Assembly: GCF_958299795.1 (NCBI RefSeq)
Contig: NW_027332314.1
Coordinates: 1 to 64,000 of the forward strand
Origin: Porites lutea
Taxonomy: Eukaryota > Cnidaria > Anthozoa > Scleractinia > Poritidae
DNA: 64,000 nt
Reading direction: 5' to 3'
Positions 48,529-58,386 of the stretch are shown piece by piece. How positions within the stretch are numbered: position 1 is the stretch's first letter; each line of letters opens with the position of its first letter. Under the pieces are notes generated by a model. The model was given only the letters and a program-made list of their open reading frames with translations, did not search any database and had not been told where the DNA came from. The position numbers were made by a program, and so were the translations under genes.

Positions 48529-49349
48529 AGGCCGCGCGTTGAAAGGATTCGGGAATGATCATGGCTGCCATGCGTTCCAGGAGCACGAGGAACTGATTTT
48601 CTTTGCGTTTGTTCCACTGTAGTTTTTTCGGGATGTTCTGGCTCTGGTGGTGCATCCTGTTGCCTTGCCGACATTTCTGCAGCGGCGGCATCAAAAGTTT
48701 TCCGCATTTTGGCCATTCGGATTGATTTCTCCTTGCATTCCTCTGCTGCTTTCGCATCCCAGGCTGGACCTCTCGTTGGATCCGCGTTCACCGTCTCTGC
48801 AGCTTGGGCGCTGGGTTGCGCGGAAGTAGATTTGATCGAGGCGATCATCCCCTGAATCTCTTCGTTGTACTTTTGGCCCTCTGGACAGTGATGGGACTGA
48901 TGTCTGCGGCACCATCTCAGTGTAAGATTCCATCGACGATTTTCTTTCTCTCCTAAATTCAGATGACTGAGTCTGTGCACTTCTGCAATCATTCTATCTC
49001 TGGAATCCCCTGCCCAAACGAGCTTCAGGTGCGGCTCATCAGCATAGATCTTGACTTCAGACCCTGAGTCCCACCTGATCAATTCCTTCATCTCCTGGTA
49101 TGTTGGAACCGCGTGCAAGAATTGTGTCTGGAAATGCCCGCCCATGATCAGCATAGAGTTGACTGGCTGGTACACCACGAGGGCCCACTTGCGGTCAAGT
49201 TTTTTTTTTGCGGTCTTTGCGGTGATGATGAGTAATGATCCGTTCACCATGGATAAAGATGTGATTGGATCCTTTGGATCGTATGCACTGCAGTGGTCAC
49301 TGTGAAATGAAATGCCGTGAGCCTCCTCGTAGGAATAGGAGTTCATCAA
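48408..49349 (-). CDS. AlkB-like 2-oxoglutarate/Fe(II) dioxygenase domain protein
   Basis: 313 codons; the first about 155 match the AlkB fold: NSYSYEEAHGISFHSDHC with the H-x-D iron ligands at residues 16 and 18, SLSMVNGSLLIIT (the I-x-S-L-S-x-G strand), MGGHFQTQFLHAVP with the third ligand His79, and RRWNLTLRW (R-x-N-L-T-x-R) for 2-oxoglutarate binding at Arg139 and Arg145. All core residues are present. AlkB enzymes oxidatively demethylate DNA or RNA bases; the substrate here is unknown. After about residue 170 the chain turns Ala/Glu/Lys-rich and low-complexity. The start at 49349 lies 184 bp from the module at 49533. Confidence 0.65.
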   Translation of the reverse strand: MMNSYSYEEAHGISFHSDHCSAYDPKDPITSLSMVNGSLLIITAKTAKKKLDRKWALVVYQPVNSMLIMGGHFQTQFLHAVPTYQEMKELIRWDSGSEVKIYADEPHLKLVWAGDSRDRMIAEVHRLSHLNLGEKENRRWNLTLRWCRRHQSHHCPEGQKYNEEIQGMIASIKSTSAQPSAQAAETVNADPTRGPAWDAKAAEECKEKSIRMAKMRKTFDAAAAEMSARQQDAPPEPEHPEKTTVEQTQRKSVPRAPGTHGSHDHSRILSTRGLCVYRRHTCKEASTCRASNASRLSYANWIHISKILWMQRP

Positions 49350-49560
49350 AATGTTGAAGCCTCACATAAGGTGAGTGCAGATGAAGCGAGAGTCATGCAT
49401 ATCACGAGACATATAATGTTCATCCCTGCTCGAGTTTCACTCGAAGCACGTGCCATGCTCGTGTATGTCACACATATGTAAAACCCTATGACGTGGTCTT
49501 AATTTCACATGTAGCTCATTTCAAAGACGGTCCTGATTTCAGACTTCACTGATTTCAGAG

Positions 49561-50173
49561 ACCCTATAAAAAAAAATGCATGAACGCATAGAAACAAAGA
49601 GCAGCAAAATTTGTTATAGAGCAAGCACAAGACACTCAATCGGTCGCGATACCAGCATGATTCTCCGAGCAGCTTGTTCATGACCCAGTTTTGTAACTGA
49701 ACTCCCTCGAGCGTGTTGTTAGCTGCTCGGACGCTTTTCTCCTGTGCTTCCTTCCAAGATTCCCCTCCAAAGATGAACGGACAGTTGCAACTGTTCCCGT
49801 TGATGATTGTAGAGTGATAGTACACAGTACTCCGATCCCTAGCAATCTCGAGGCACTTCTCCGGCCGTGCCTGGTTCACCTCTCTCTCCTTTGCCACCTT
49901 CATTCTAAACACACTGTTTAAGATGCCTGGCAGCTCATTAAGAACTTCGTCACATTCCTCAATCTGCACAAGTGAAGAGCGAGATGTTCTCTCAGCATTT
50001 TGATCGAGCTGAGAATCAAGTGCCGCCGCATTAAGCAGATTCTGAAGCTCCTCGTACAAACGTGGATTTCTAATGACTGACTTTTCGCACTTTTTGCGCA
50101 GCATGCTTGAAAAGGCTTGCACTTCAGCCAAAGAGTACGCACACTGCGGCCAGGCCGCATTTGTAGACAGCAT
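49561..50173 (-). CDS. Unknown protein, helical then membrane-like end
   Basis: The ORF opens at ATG 50173, 22 bp past the module at 50195-50221 in its direction of reading. It begins MLSTNAAWPQCAYSLAEVQA, has a helical acidic middle (EECDEVLNELPGILNSVF) and NGNSCNCPFIFGGESWKE, and ends in a hydrophobic CSLFLCVHAFFFIGSL. The frame actually runs on through the next module to 49505, so the real end may be earlier or spliced. No family recognised. Confidence 0.45.
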
Positions 50174-50262
50174 TTTGGATGCCCGACCGTACCACTGATT
50201 TCAGATCGCACTGATTTCAGATTGGTGCTAGTCTTGCTGATTTCAGATGTACTGATTTCAGA

Positions 50263-50698
50263 CTTAAGGCATCACAACATCATCTTGAAAATCCATTACG
50301 GCGGCATGAAGCGGCGGTGTTGCAAAAGACTCTTAACTATCACTGTTGACTATATGTTCAGAAAGATTCTAGGCCAATGTGGTGCGTGACGAAGATGCTG
50401 CATGTATACTGCGTAACAAAAATGCTGACATGGATTACTCGACTATATAATATTGAAAGAGCGCACCGTCACAGTAAAAGACAAAGACACATGTTGAAAT
50501 CATGTTTCAAGTTGTGGACTTTAATGCTAGAGCAGTAAAAAAAACAGAAACACAAAGCTGCTGTCACTCTGTCACCGTTGCCGCAAAAAGGACAGGATGT
50601 CATCGCACTCATGGCAACACAACCGAATGCACACTCCGTTTCAAAAAAAACTTGTTCCATCATCAGTGGCCACATGATGTATCAACTCGCCGCTAGCC
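50263..50698 (-). other. Inter-module segment with a short Cys-rich frame
   Basis: Between modules at 50237-50262 and 50699-50725. The minus frame has CAFGCVAMSAMTSCPFCG, possibly zinc-binding, but it is short and has no clear start. Otherwise AT-rich. Confidence 0.3.
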
Positions 50699-50741
50699 CT
50701 GATTTCAGACAGTGCTGATTTCAGAAGCTCGACTCATCATG

Positions 50742-51465
50742 TCATGTCCAGCGTGATCTACAGATCATGGGCCAAGGCCCCCATCTCTGTCCGTCCGATG
50801 AGTGGTTGATTTCCCACGAGTGGTAGTCACTTGAAAGGACATTGCTTGTGCAACATCTAAAACACAAGCGTTCACGGTCGACCTCACGAGTATAGGGACG
50901 CCAGCTTCCCTCGTAGGTAAGCCAATGTCCAGCCTGAGACCATAGCAGCGAAGGCGAAAATATGCGAAATGGAGCACCTTGTCATGTAACAGTCTAAGAG
51001 CACAACGGTGTCCTGTTCCAGAATCATCACTTTACCCGCGTCACCTATGAGGAGCAAAGCCATATAAAATAAAACTCGAGAAGTCACTTCAGTTGAATCG
51101 CGAAGTGTAGCTGCTATGTCCCAAGCCTGACACGTTGCGGTCTTGGCACAGGAGGTATTTCGCCTCCTCAAATGGTTTCACGTACTGAAACTCCTGATCT
51201 CCTCAGCAAACACTGTATGGCAGGCGGATGCAAAAATGTGTACGGTTTCAATATTGAGTGCAATACTCTCACAGAGGGTTTTGTTGCCGATGCGAAGTAC
51301 TGCATTCATGGGGACCGCCTGCAAGGAGGCGAATTGCAAATCCATTCGAGAGCAAACATCATGCTTTGTCCTGCACATGCAAAAAAGACATGCAAAGAAG
51401 ATATCCAAAAAGCACAGGTCCGAACCTCTACATCTGCAAATTGCACCGGGACAATCATGATGCAA
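50742..51465 (-). CDS. Tandem paralogue A, unknown protein with CFRCC cluster
   Basis: Conserved blocks shared with paralogue B on the same strand and in the same order: AVPMNAVLRIGN (about 51320), GKVMILEQDTVVLLD (about 51030), then AGHWLTYEG, ERLCFRCCTSNVLSSD, HSWEIN and RWGPWPMICRSRWT to TGA at 50742. The stop is 16 bp from the module at 50699-50725. The blocks are not in one continuous frame, so introns are likely. The Cys cluster CFRCC and the Trp-rich tail suggest a small metal-binding fold. No family recognised; the conservation between A and B is the evidence that it is a gene. Confidence 0.5.
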
Positions 51466-51821
51466 GTGCTAGCAAAAATGTATAAAGCATGAAGTATGAC
51501 CTTAAGAAGATTCACAGTAAAAACTTCCATGAAGAGCACCGCACTAAAGATGAGACCATGTCCGACACTCTATACTCTTCTCGTACGTGATGCTGTCCCG
51601 AAAAATTGCGACTCGTTGCTCGGAAGCGCATGCAGCTGTGACATGAACGACAACAGAGCAGAATGTGAAATCACTAAACGCTTTACGTGCTGTCATCCAA
51701 AACATGACACAAACATAGCCCTTTTAAACATTTTTCTCACCGTGATAAGAAGCCAGGGTCGCCACTGTCGCAAATACCACTGATTTCAGACAGCGCTGAT
51801 TTCAGACTTGTCAACATGCGC

Positions 51822-52440
51822 CTAAGTCCACCGTGATCTACACGTCATGGGCCACGCCCCCCAAGTCTCACCAGCCACAGAATCATTGACTTCCCATGCG
51901 TGGAAGGCACTGGTAAGCACATTACTGCTACAACATCTAAAACATAAGCGTTCCCTCTCAATGTTCACATGATCGTTCTGCCAGCGTCCCTCGTAGGCAA
52001 GCCAATGCCCGGCCTCACACGATTCTGACAGAAGCGCTCTGAGAGAAGACACAATCATTGTATGGTTGCCATCTGAGATTAGAACAGCGTTTTGCTCTAG
52101 AATCATGATCTTGCCATCTTCGCCTCTGCACAGAACTCTTATATGGACCGCATAAGATCATGGAAGCATGAGAAGCATGAATAGAGCATCTGCAAAATTC
52201 GCATCAAGGGCGCCTGAAACCGACCGCTGCTCGCAGACCAAAAAAGTGGCAGCTGCATGTGGCTTCGTGTATCGAAATTCTTCCTGACCTGAGCATAAGA
52301 AAAAAACGAACTTGAAACAAATCCTAGTCCTGTGATGCAGAGAGTGCATGCGACATTCTCAGTGTAGCGCGTTCGCACGCCCTCTCATTCCCGATCGCAA
52401 GCACCATCCCCATGGGTACGGCCTCACAGGCACGACAAAT
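51822..52440 (-). CDS. Tandem paralogue B, unknown protein with CFRCC cluster
   Basis: Paralogue of A. Blocks: CEAVPMGMVLAIGNERACE (about 52400), GKIMILEQNAVLISDG (about 52090), AGHWLAYEGRWQND, ERERLCFRCCSSNVLTS, HAWEVN and WGAWPMTCRSRWT, ending in TAG at 51822-51824. The stop is 16 bp from the module at 51780-51806, the same distance as in A. The last 95 codons (from 52106) are one open frame; the upstream block is probably a separate exon. Synonymous-looking differences in the shared blocks suggest selection on the protein. Confidence 0.5.
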
Positions 52441-52818
52441 GCAATTGAAAAAGAAACATGGACGTCCCTGCAATTCTCAATGCACTAGTGCATCGCAAGG
52501 TATTTCTCCCGCCTGTACGTCGTGAAGCGCCATGACAACCCAAAGATGCAAAAATCGAAGACAATTTGCTGTGAACCCTCAAGAAGGAAACTTGATTCTC
52601 TGAAAAAATGATGCTGACCATGTGTGCACCATGTTCACCACAAGAAAAACATGAGGTTCTTTCTGCAAGACTCTCGCTTTTTTCCAGAACATGAAAGCAA
52701 TAAGAACGAAATCACTCGAATGCACACACCTGATTTCAGAAGCACTGATTTCAGAGAAGTGTGCCTCCTGCTCAAGCTCAGCAGATGCACAACACGAAAA
52801 GTGAAAATTTATTGTCAT

Positions 52819-53112
52819 TTACCCAATGACTGCGTCCTCGTCTGTGTTCAAATCGCTGCTCGAAGACCCATCGTATCCCAAATCTTCAACCAGAGGCATG
52901 GCATGGTGTCGACGATAATGGTCAGTGAGGTTGTAAGCGAGGTCGTAGTAATGCACTTGAGTGGCCAACTTCAGAGATTCAATGGTCTCTGTAAGAGTTC
53001 GTTGAATGAGATGAAGATTGCTGAACACATCCCTAGGAGTCGGGCTGTTGTTCAAAATAAATTCGACCTGCGTCAACAAGTCTCGCATTCTCGCCTCCAG
53101 AGAAGTCGTCAT
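52819..53112 (-). CDS. Small helical protein with acidic tail, unknown
   Basis: 97 codons from ATG: MTTSLEARMRDLLTQVEFIL, then a predicted helical middle (HLIQRTLTETIESLKLATQ) and an acidic Ser-rich end (DGSSSSDLNTDEDAV). The stop is 64 bp from the module at 52730-52755; upstream modules begin at 53276. Complete-looking and intronless. No family recognised. Confidence 0.55.
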   Translation of the reverse strand: MTTSLEARMRDLLTQVEFILNNSPTPRDVFSNLHLIQRTLTETIESLKLATQVHYYDLAYNLTDHYRRHHAMPLVEDLGYDGSSSSDLNTDEDAVIG

Positions 53113-53139
53113 AATTACAGCTGTAAGTTCTCATCTTGC

Positions 53140-53525
53140 AATGACATCGCAGTCTATGCATGGAAACAAAGAAACCCTTGATAGATGAAAACTGCGCAAA
53201 AGCTCTGACTTTCGCACTATCCTACAATACCCTGCAAATTCAAATGCTTTCAACCATTTCAGGTTTCAATGTCTCCTGATTTCAGACGATGCCGATTTGA
53301 GAGACTGCTGCTGCGTTCAGAGTCGCCTGATTTCAGACAACAGAGAGCTCTTTAGTATCCTTGATAGACGAAAACTGCGCAGGAGTGTGACTTCCGCGCT
53401 ATACTAGCAAATCACAGAGTTTCCAAGTGTTTCACCCATTTCAAGCTTTAAAATTATCCTGATGTCATACGATGCTGCTTTGAGATACGGCTGCTGATTT
53501 CAGAGTGTCCTGATTTCAGACAGCA
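53140..53525. repeat. Tandem duplication, period about 183 bp, each carrying two modules
   Basis: The unit from GATAGATGAAAACTGCGC to TGATTTCAGACA is repeated (about 53180-53340 and 53363-53523). Each unit ends in two paired modules 8 bp apart, one well conserved and one degenerate, so modules duplicate with their flank. Confidence 0.7.
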
Positions 53526-53846
53526 AAAACATATTGCATAGACTTGCAAAACTGTTATGAAAATGAAGACGTGATGACATTCGCGCAGTCATGAAATCAC
53601 TCATCGCAAAGAAAGCAAACATAACATACTCATTTCAAACTCCTCGCTTCTGCGTCCCTGCTACTACAATTTGCAGTCGAGCAAAGAGACCGAGAGGTCG
53701 CTATTATCCTAAGATCGGTCTTAAGCCTGATCTCACCAACAAAATGAGCAAGGACCATTTGGCCATGCCACGGTTGACAAGAAAACTCCTAGAAAAAAAC
53801 TGATCTCAAACAATGCGGATCTCAGTAACTGCTGCTCATATGAGAA

Positions 53847-54317
53847 CTAGGACGGTCGGAGGCCTGCAACCGCAACCTCAAGTGCACCAACTCGGCGCAC
53901 GAGCTCGTGCAGCACCTCCAAAATCCTCTCCAAGGAGCCCTCGTTCTCCACACTTGCCGCTGGGGCCAGAACGGAACTGCTAGAGGCGCTACTAGCCTGC
54001 ACCGTGCTTCCTGCAGCAACACCGCCAGTTTCTCCGCCTCGAGGCGCTTCGGCGACACCATGCTCTCTGTTGTTAGCTCCCTCGGCACCAACATGGCCTC
54101 CTTCGTACGCTGCTGCAGCCACCGCGGTGGCTGCAGCCACCGCCGGAGTAGCCATCTGTTGTTGCGCTTCTGCAGCGGCGCCCGGCTGTCCGAAAGAGCT
54201 GCCATGGGTGAAGCGGCGGTGCAGCACCATCAAGCATCCGGTTGCACTCCCTCTGGACAAAGAAAAGATCTGTTGACCATTCTGGAAACGGGCATGTTGT
54301 GCGAACGCCATGGCCAA
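53847..54317 (-). CDS. Ala-rich protein with C-terminal coiled coil, unknown
   Basis: 156 codons: a basic start (FAQHARFQNGQQIFSLSRG), a long Ala/Gly/Ser-rich linker, and a C-terminal helix (SLERILEVLHELVRRVGALE) with Leu/Val at heptad spacing. The stop lies 20 bp from the degenerate module at 53800-53826. It may be spliced to the zinc-ribbon-like exon at 54388. The C-terminal helix resembles the end of the 211-residue protein at 58387 only in being a coiled coil. Confidence 0.45.
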   Translation of the reverse strand: MAMAFAQHARFQNGQQIFSLSRGSATGCLMVLHRRFTHGSSFGQPGAAAEAQQQMATPAVAAATAVAAAAYEGGHVGAEGANNREHGVAEAPRGGETGGVAAGSTVQASSASSSSVLAPAASVENEGSLERILEVLHELVRRVGALEVAVAGLRPS

Positions 54318-54387
54318 CGTCCTGCAAGAGAGGACCAGAAAATATGACTATGGAAACAAACACAGAGAAAAAAGAACGCTACAAAAT

Positions 54388-54576
54388 TCAATGCAAAGAT
54401 TCACACTCATGGTCCTGCGTGAGAAGGCAAAAAGCACAGAAGCAACGGTTGACCCCGCCGATCTTATTGCACCAAATCACACCCGTGGCCTTGAACTCCG
54501 CTTTTGACCACAGACGACCACGATAAACACGATTGCAATGATCGCACTCCGCTCGGCCGTCATCAGACCATACCAT
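54388..54576 (-). CDS. Zinc-ribbon-like small protein or exon, unknown
   Basis: ATG at 54576 is 21 bp past the module at 54597-54623. The frame reads MVWSDDGRAECDHCNRVYRG, then GVIWCNKIGGVNRCFCAFC: a CxxC, a lone Cys and CxCxxC, consistent with zinc binding. 62 codons to the stop. It could be the first exon of the gene continuing at 54317. Confidence 0.5.
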   Translation of the reverse strand: MVWSDDGRAECDHCNRVYRGRLWSKAEFKATGVIWCNKIGGVNRCFCAFCLLTQDHECESLH

Positions 54577-54929
54577 GCCGTTCCAAGGCAAGCGGGTTGA
54601 TTTCAGACGATGCTGATTTCAAACACCGGCGCTGATTTCAGAGCGACCTGATGTCAGACAGAGCAGTGAGCCAAATGTCTGCAACAGCAAACAAAAAAAT
54701 GTTGTAAAAGACACTTCCCTCAAACAGAGCCACCGACATCCTCTAACAGCAAGGCAAACCCCCGCTACAGCTAATGTGGGGTAGCAACATGACACGTCCA
54801 CGCTCCTGCACATCAGACTTGCATGCAAATGTTTTTTTTGCACCAGGAAAGCCACGCTCAAGGATAAGTACTTTAAAGGCTGAAGTTGCCAATGCTTATG
54901 GTTGAACCGATCCAGCCACAGGCATCAGA

Positions 54930-55086
54930 CTGCAGCGGGAAACGGGCAAAACGAGACAAAGTTCTCATCGACTTTGTGTCCCCCAATCGTCCGAAGAGGG
55001 ACTTTCGAACGTGCCAGATTCTCAAAGAGAAGCCGATCATGACGAAAACCGGCCTCGACGACTGCAAGGAATCAGTCCGTTTGCGT
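54930..55086 (+). CDS. Possible exon, + strand
   Basis: After GGCATCAG the frame has SGKRAKRDKVLIDFVSPNRP and KRDFRTCQILKEKPIM, protein-like and GC3-rich. It runs directly into structured repeat copy 1. The opposite strand is also open. Weak. Confidence 0.3.
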
Positions 55087-55197
55087 TGCCGCACGTGGCG
55101 TGCCATTTGCGGCCTTTCCGTGAGTATAAACCCCTCACGGTGGGTCTCCCCAACCACCCAACCTCCTCCATGGTTTGTTATGTCGCCCCATGGAGGC
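55087..55197 (+). repeat. Structured 110-bp repeat, copy 1
   Basis: Stems in order: GCCGCA/TGCGGC, CCGTGAG/CTCACGG with loop TATAAACCC, GGTGGG with CCC-ACC, and CCTCCATGG/CCATGGAGG. Full-length copy; strand of transcription unknown. Confidence 0.75.
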
Positions 55198-55389
55198 CGC
55201 ATGGCATCAGTGAGCATTCCCTGAAAGCTTCTCATGTCATGCGGCATCCATAACGCACCACACACATCTTGGCCCCCATTTTCATCCAATGTTCTCCTTG
55301 CTGCAACACAAGCCATCCCGAGCAGGGCACCCCCAGCTTCTGTGTCTGGACGGTCCAGTCCACAGAGTCTGAGTTTGCCCCGCAACTCA

Positions 55390-55569
55390 GATGGACTGAT
55401 TGAGATCCGCGTCGCTCAGATCAGAGTAGGCGAGCCATCACAAGATCCTTCAAGACGGCTCTCACCCGAGCGCCTCGGCCGAAGCGCGTGGCGCGGCGCG
55501 GGGCCACACAGGAGTCAGTTGCTCAAATCCAAACTAACGCCTTTTCTGCATGAAGCTCGTCGCTTCGAG
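55390..55569 (+). CDS. Possible exon, + strand
   Basis: The frame SDGLIEIRVAQIRVGEPSQD, then PSRRLSPERLGRSAWRG and LLKSKLTPFLHEARRF, is open up to structured repeat copy 2. The stretch ends CGCTTCGAG, as also before copy 7 (CGCTTCGGG), so part of it may belong to the repeat. Weak. Confidence 0.3.
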
Positions 55570-55680
55570 TGCCGCACGTGGCGGGCCATTTGCGGCAGAC
55601 CGTGAGTACAAACCCCTCACGGTGGGTCTCCCCAACCACCCAACCTCCTCCATGGTTTGTTATGTCGCCCCATGGAGGCT
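55570..55680 (+). repeat. Structured 110-bp repeat, copy 2
   Basis: All four stems are present; the loop of stem 2 reads TACAAACCC. Flanked at the left by CGCTTCGAG, shared with copy 7. Confidence 0.75.
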
Positions 55681-55746
55681 GCTTGCAGGAACTCCGGATG
55701 AGTGCATCTGTTGCTCACGCAAGCAGCCTCCACTGCACCTGCCCTC

Positions 55747-55945
55747 TCAGTATCTCCAGGCGAGCGTCCGCTGCAAAGCTTCACACCTCTGGCTGATCTG
55801 ACCAGCCACAAACACGAAGCCTGCGGCCAACATTCCACATGCCCCAACTGCACATGTAGACAATGGCACGCTGAGCTCAGCGAATGCAATGTCTCTAGCA
55901 ACCAAGCGATACCAATACACTGCACCAATGAGCACAGATGCTAAC
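55747..55945. other. Open on both strands, undecided
   Basis: The + frame is Cys-rich (CGQHSTCPNCTCRQWH). The - frame has two hydrophobic segments (ASVLIGAVYWYRLVARD and GACGMLAAGFVFVAG). No motif or splice site decides. Confidence 0.25.
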
Positions 55946-55959
55946 CCGCTTTCTTTCTC

Positions 55960-56070
55960 TGCCGCACGTGGCATGCCATGTACAGCTTGCCGTGAGTATG
56001 AACCCCTCACAGTGGGTCTCCCCAACCACCCATCCTCCTCCATGGTTTGTTCTGTCGCCCCATGGAGGCT
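55960..56070 (+). repeat. Structured 110-bp repeat, copy 3
   Basis: More diverged: stem 1 is mostly lost, stem 2 has one mismatch, and stem 4 (CCTCCATGG/CCATGGAGG) is intact. The left flank CTTTCTCTGCCGC is shared with copy 6. Confidence 0.7.
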
Positions 56071-56122
56071 AAGTGCGGTTGGCAGGTCAGGCTCTGATCT
56101 GCTACTCGCATTTAACCTCCAA

Positions 56123-56239
56123 AGCCACGTGCAGACGACGCGCCATGCAGAGTACAAACTTGCCATGAGTATGAACCCAGTACGGTGGGTCTCCCCAACC
56201 ACCTCCCTCCATGATTTGCTGTCTCGCCCCATGGACGCT
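56123..56239 (+). repeat. Structured 110-bp repeat, copy 4 (degenerate)
   Basis: Recognisable by GTGGGTCTCCCCAACCACC and CGCCCCATGGACGCTAAG; stems 2 and 4 are largely broken. The same right flank (GCTAAGTGCGG, CAGGTCAGGCTCTGATCTG) follows copies 3 and 4, so they arose by tandem duplication. Confidence 0.6.
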
Positions 56240-56679
56240 AAGTGCGGAGAGCAGGTCAGGCTCTGATCTGGTCCTCGCACTTAACATCAAAAAAGCACGT
56301 CCATACGACGCGCCATGCACATTCTCTGCTCAAAGTGTTCTTGTCCGCAACCGAGCAGCACCAAGGCGTGTCTGAAATCAGTCCCGTCTGGCTCAGACGA
56401 TGCTGATGCCAGACACGACTGCCAACGTGATACGAAGCCCAACGGCTGTGTCTGGAAAGTCCAGGCACAGACGTTGCAAGCCCGTAGTCGCTGTGAGCAA
56501 CACCTGCACAGGAAAGAGATGTCTTGCGGGACTCACGCAACATCCTGGCTTGCGAATCCACACCGACCTGCAAGAAGATGCCGCGGCACGATCTCACCCA
56601 AGATGAAGCCAAAACAATCCCAGCGCGAAAAGCGTCCTTTCGAGGGTCTGCTAGCACCGTTCTGCACCTGAAGCAATGA

Positions 56680-56790
56680 TGCCGCACGTGGCGTGCCATG
56701 TACGGCCTACCGTGAGTATAAACCCCTCACGGTGGGTCTCCCCAACCACCCAACCTCCTCCATGGTTTGTTGCGTCGCCCCATGGAGGCT
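56680..56790 (+). repeat. Structured 110-bp repeat, copy 5
   Basis: Stem 1 has one mismatch; stems 2 and 4 are intact. A further fragment of its right end (CCATGGTTCGTTCTGTCGCC) is at about 56915-56947. Confidence 0.7.
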
Positions 56791-57184
56791 GGAATGCGAA
56801 AACAGCAAATCATATTAGCGGCTCTCGCACTGCAGCCTCCATGCACACAGCACGGCCTCGCTTGCCTCCCTCGGTGCCACGCATGATGCCATCGAAGTGC
56901 AACCGCGAAACCTCCCCCATGGTTCGTTCTGTCGCCCCATGCAGGCTGGACTTGGTGGCTGCAAAGTATTACTCCGCAGCTCCCAACCAACCTCAAGCCG
57001 CCATGGAAAGCCAGGTTTCTTCCACCCAACCTCCTGCATGCTTGATGCTCTAGCCGAAGGCAGATGCGGAGAAGATGCTTCTCTGGAAGTTCTCCAAAGA
57101 ACCATACCCTCTGCTGAGCACATCAAAGAAAGCGGCATACACGCAGCTGTTGGCTGCACCTCGTGCGAGGTTCCTGCAAGCGCT

Positions 57185-57240
57185 GTGAGTTGCAGGTTAA
57201 CGTGAACAACACTGCTTGTTCACGTTTACCTGCAGCTCAC
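57185..57240. other. Near-perfect 25-bp inverted repeat, 6-nt loop
   Basis: The left arm begins GTGAGTTGCAGG and ends CGTGAACAA; the right arm is TTGTTCACGT to CAGCTCAC, with two mismatches. The loop is CACTGC. It lies 41 bp before the doubled module at 57281-57343. No ORF spans it. It could be a transcription or processing hairpin, or an element end. Confidence 0.7.
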
Positions 57241-57559
57241 TTCGCACACAAGAACGTCACAGTCTCTGCACCGCCCCGTCCTGATTTCAGACTGCGCTGA
57301 TTTCAGAGACGGTGTCCTGATTTCAGACAGCGCTGATTTCAGAAAGCTCATGCAATGTGCTACTGTGACAGACAGCGAGCCGACCCATGTCCGCTGCAGT
57401 GCAAGATCAGCTAAGACTCAAACCTGTCCTTGCACAGCAGAGGCCATGCAGCGATAACGCGGTCAGAAGTACAAGAGCAGCTCAGAGCTTCTCAACTTCG
57501 CATCCACTTTACAAGCCACGTCGCGTCGACACCTCTAGCAGACTCCTTGTATCACGCCG

Positions 57560-57789
57560 CTAAACCGAACGTCTGCGACGGAGGCGCTCCGCCGCACACG
57601 CTCGGAGTGCGGCTGCAGAACTGATCAGCAAGATTCGTCGCAACAACTGAAATTGGTCGCGAAGATCCGCTAAGACAAGTGATCCCAACCCCAGCGACCC
57701 CGCCGGAACCCGGTATAGGCCGAGCACGGGCTCCACCAGGCAGACCGACTTGATCCCAAGCTCATATGATGAAAGCTGCTCCCTTTCTC
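57560..57789 (-). CDS. Possible exon, hydrophobic, - strand
   Basis: The frame LGIKSVCLVEPVLGLYRVPA, then GSLGLGSLVLADLRDQFQLL and a basic end, is open beside structured repeat copy 6. No start or splice support. Confidence 0.25.
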
Positions 57790-57900
57790 TGCCGCACGTG
57801 GCGTGCCATTTGCGGCCTGTCCGTGAGTATAAACCCCTCACGGTGGGTCTCCCCACCACCCAACCTCCTCCATGGTTTGTTGTGTCGCCCCATGGAGGCT
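57790..57900 (+). repeat. Structured 110-bp repeat, copy 6
   Basis: All four stems are intact; stem 3 is a perfect GGTGGG/CCCACC. The following 80 bp (to TTTACTCCC, 57979) are shared with copies 5 and 7, so the full unit is nearer 190 bp. Confidence 0.75.
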
Positions 57901-58386
57901 GCAGTTCGAAGACAGCAAAGAATCTCAGCTGCTCTCAAGCTGTAGCCTCCATGCAAACAGCACAGCCTCCATTTACTCCCTGGCTCTGATGCATGCCTCC
58001 ATCGCAGTGCAACCGCCGACAAAACACATAGAAAAACACAACATGCTGCAGCAACATGCTGCGGAGATACATTGCCGCACCGTCCATGCTCCTCTGCCAC
58101 ACACAGCTTCTCATGAAAGCACATGCAACAAGTCCACTTGCAAGCTGAAGTCAAACTGCCCTTGGCAAACGTGTTTCCAAAAACAGAGCAAAAAAACGGT
58201 CTATGCGTGACCTACACAACTCACAGCTGTGCTTTCCCTGTGACATAGTTCACTCAAATCTTCCCGTTACCTACCCACTAGCAAAAACTAGCTTGCGAAG
58301 ACCACCATGACACATCCCCTGAAGCTCCACCCGCCATCTCCTGCCAGACTGCTCTTTTTACGCTGACACAGCACACAAATCTAAGC

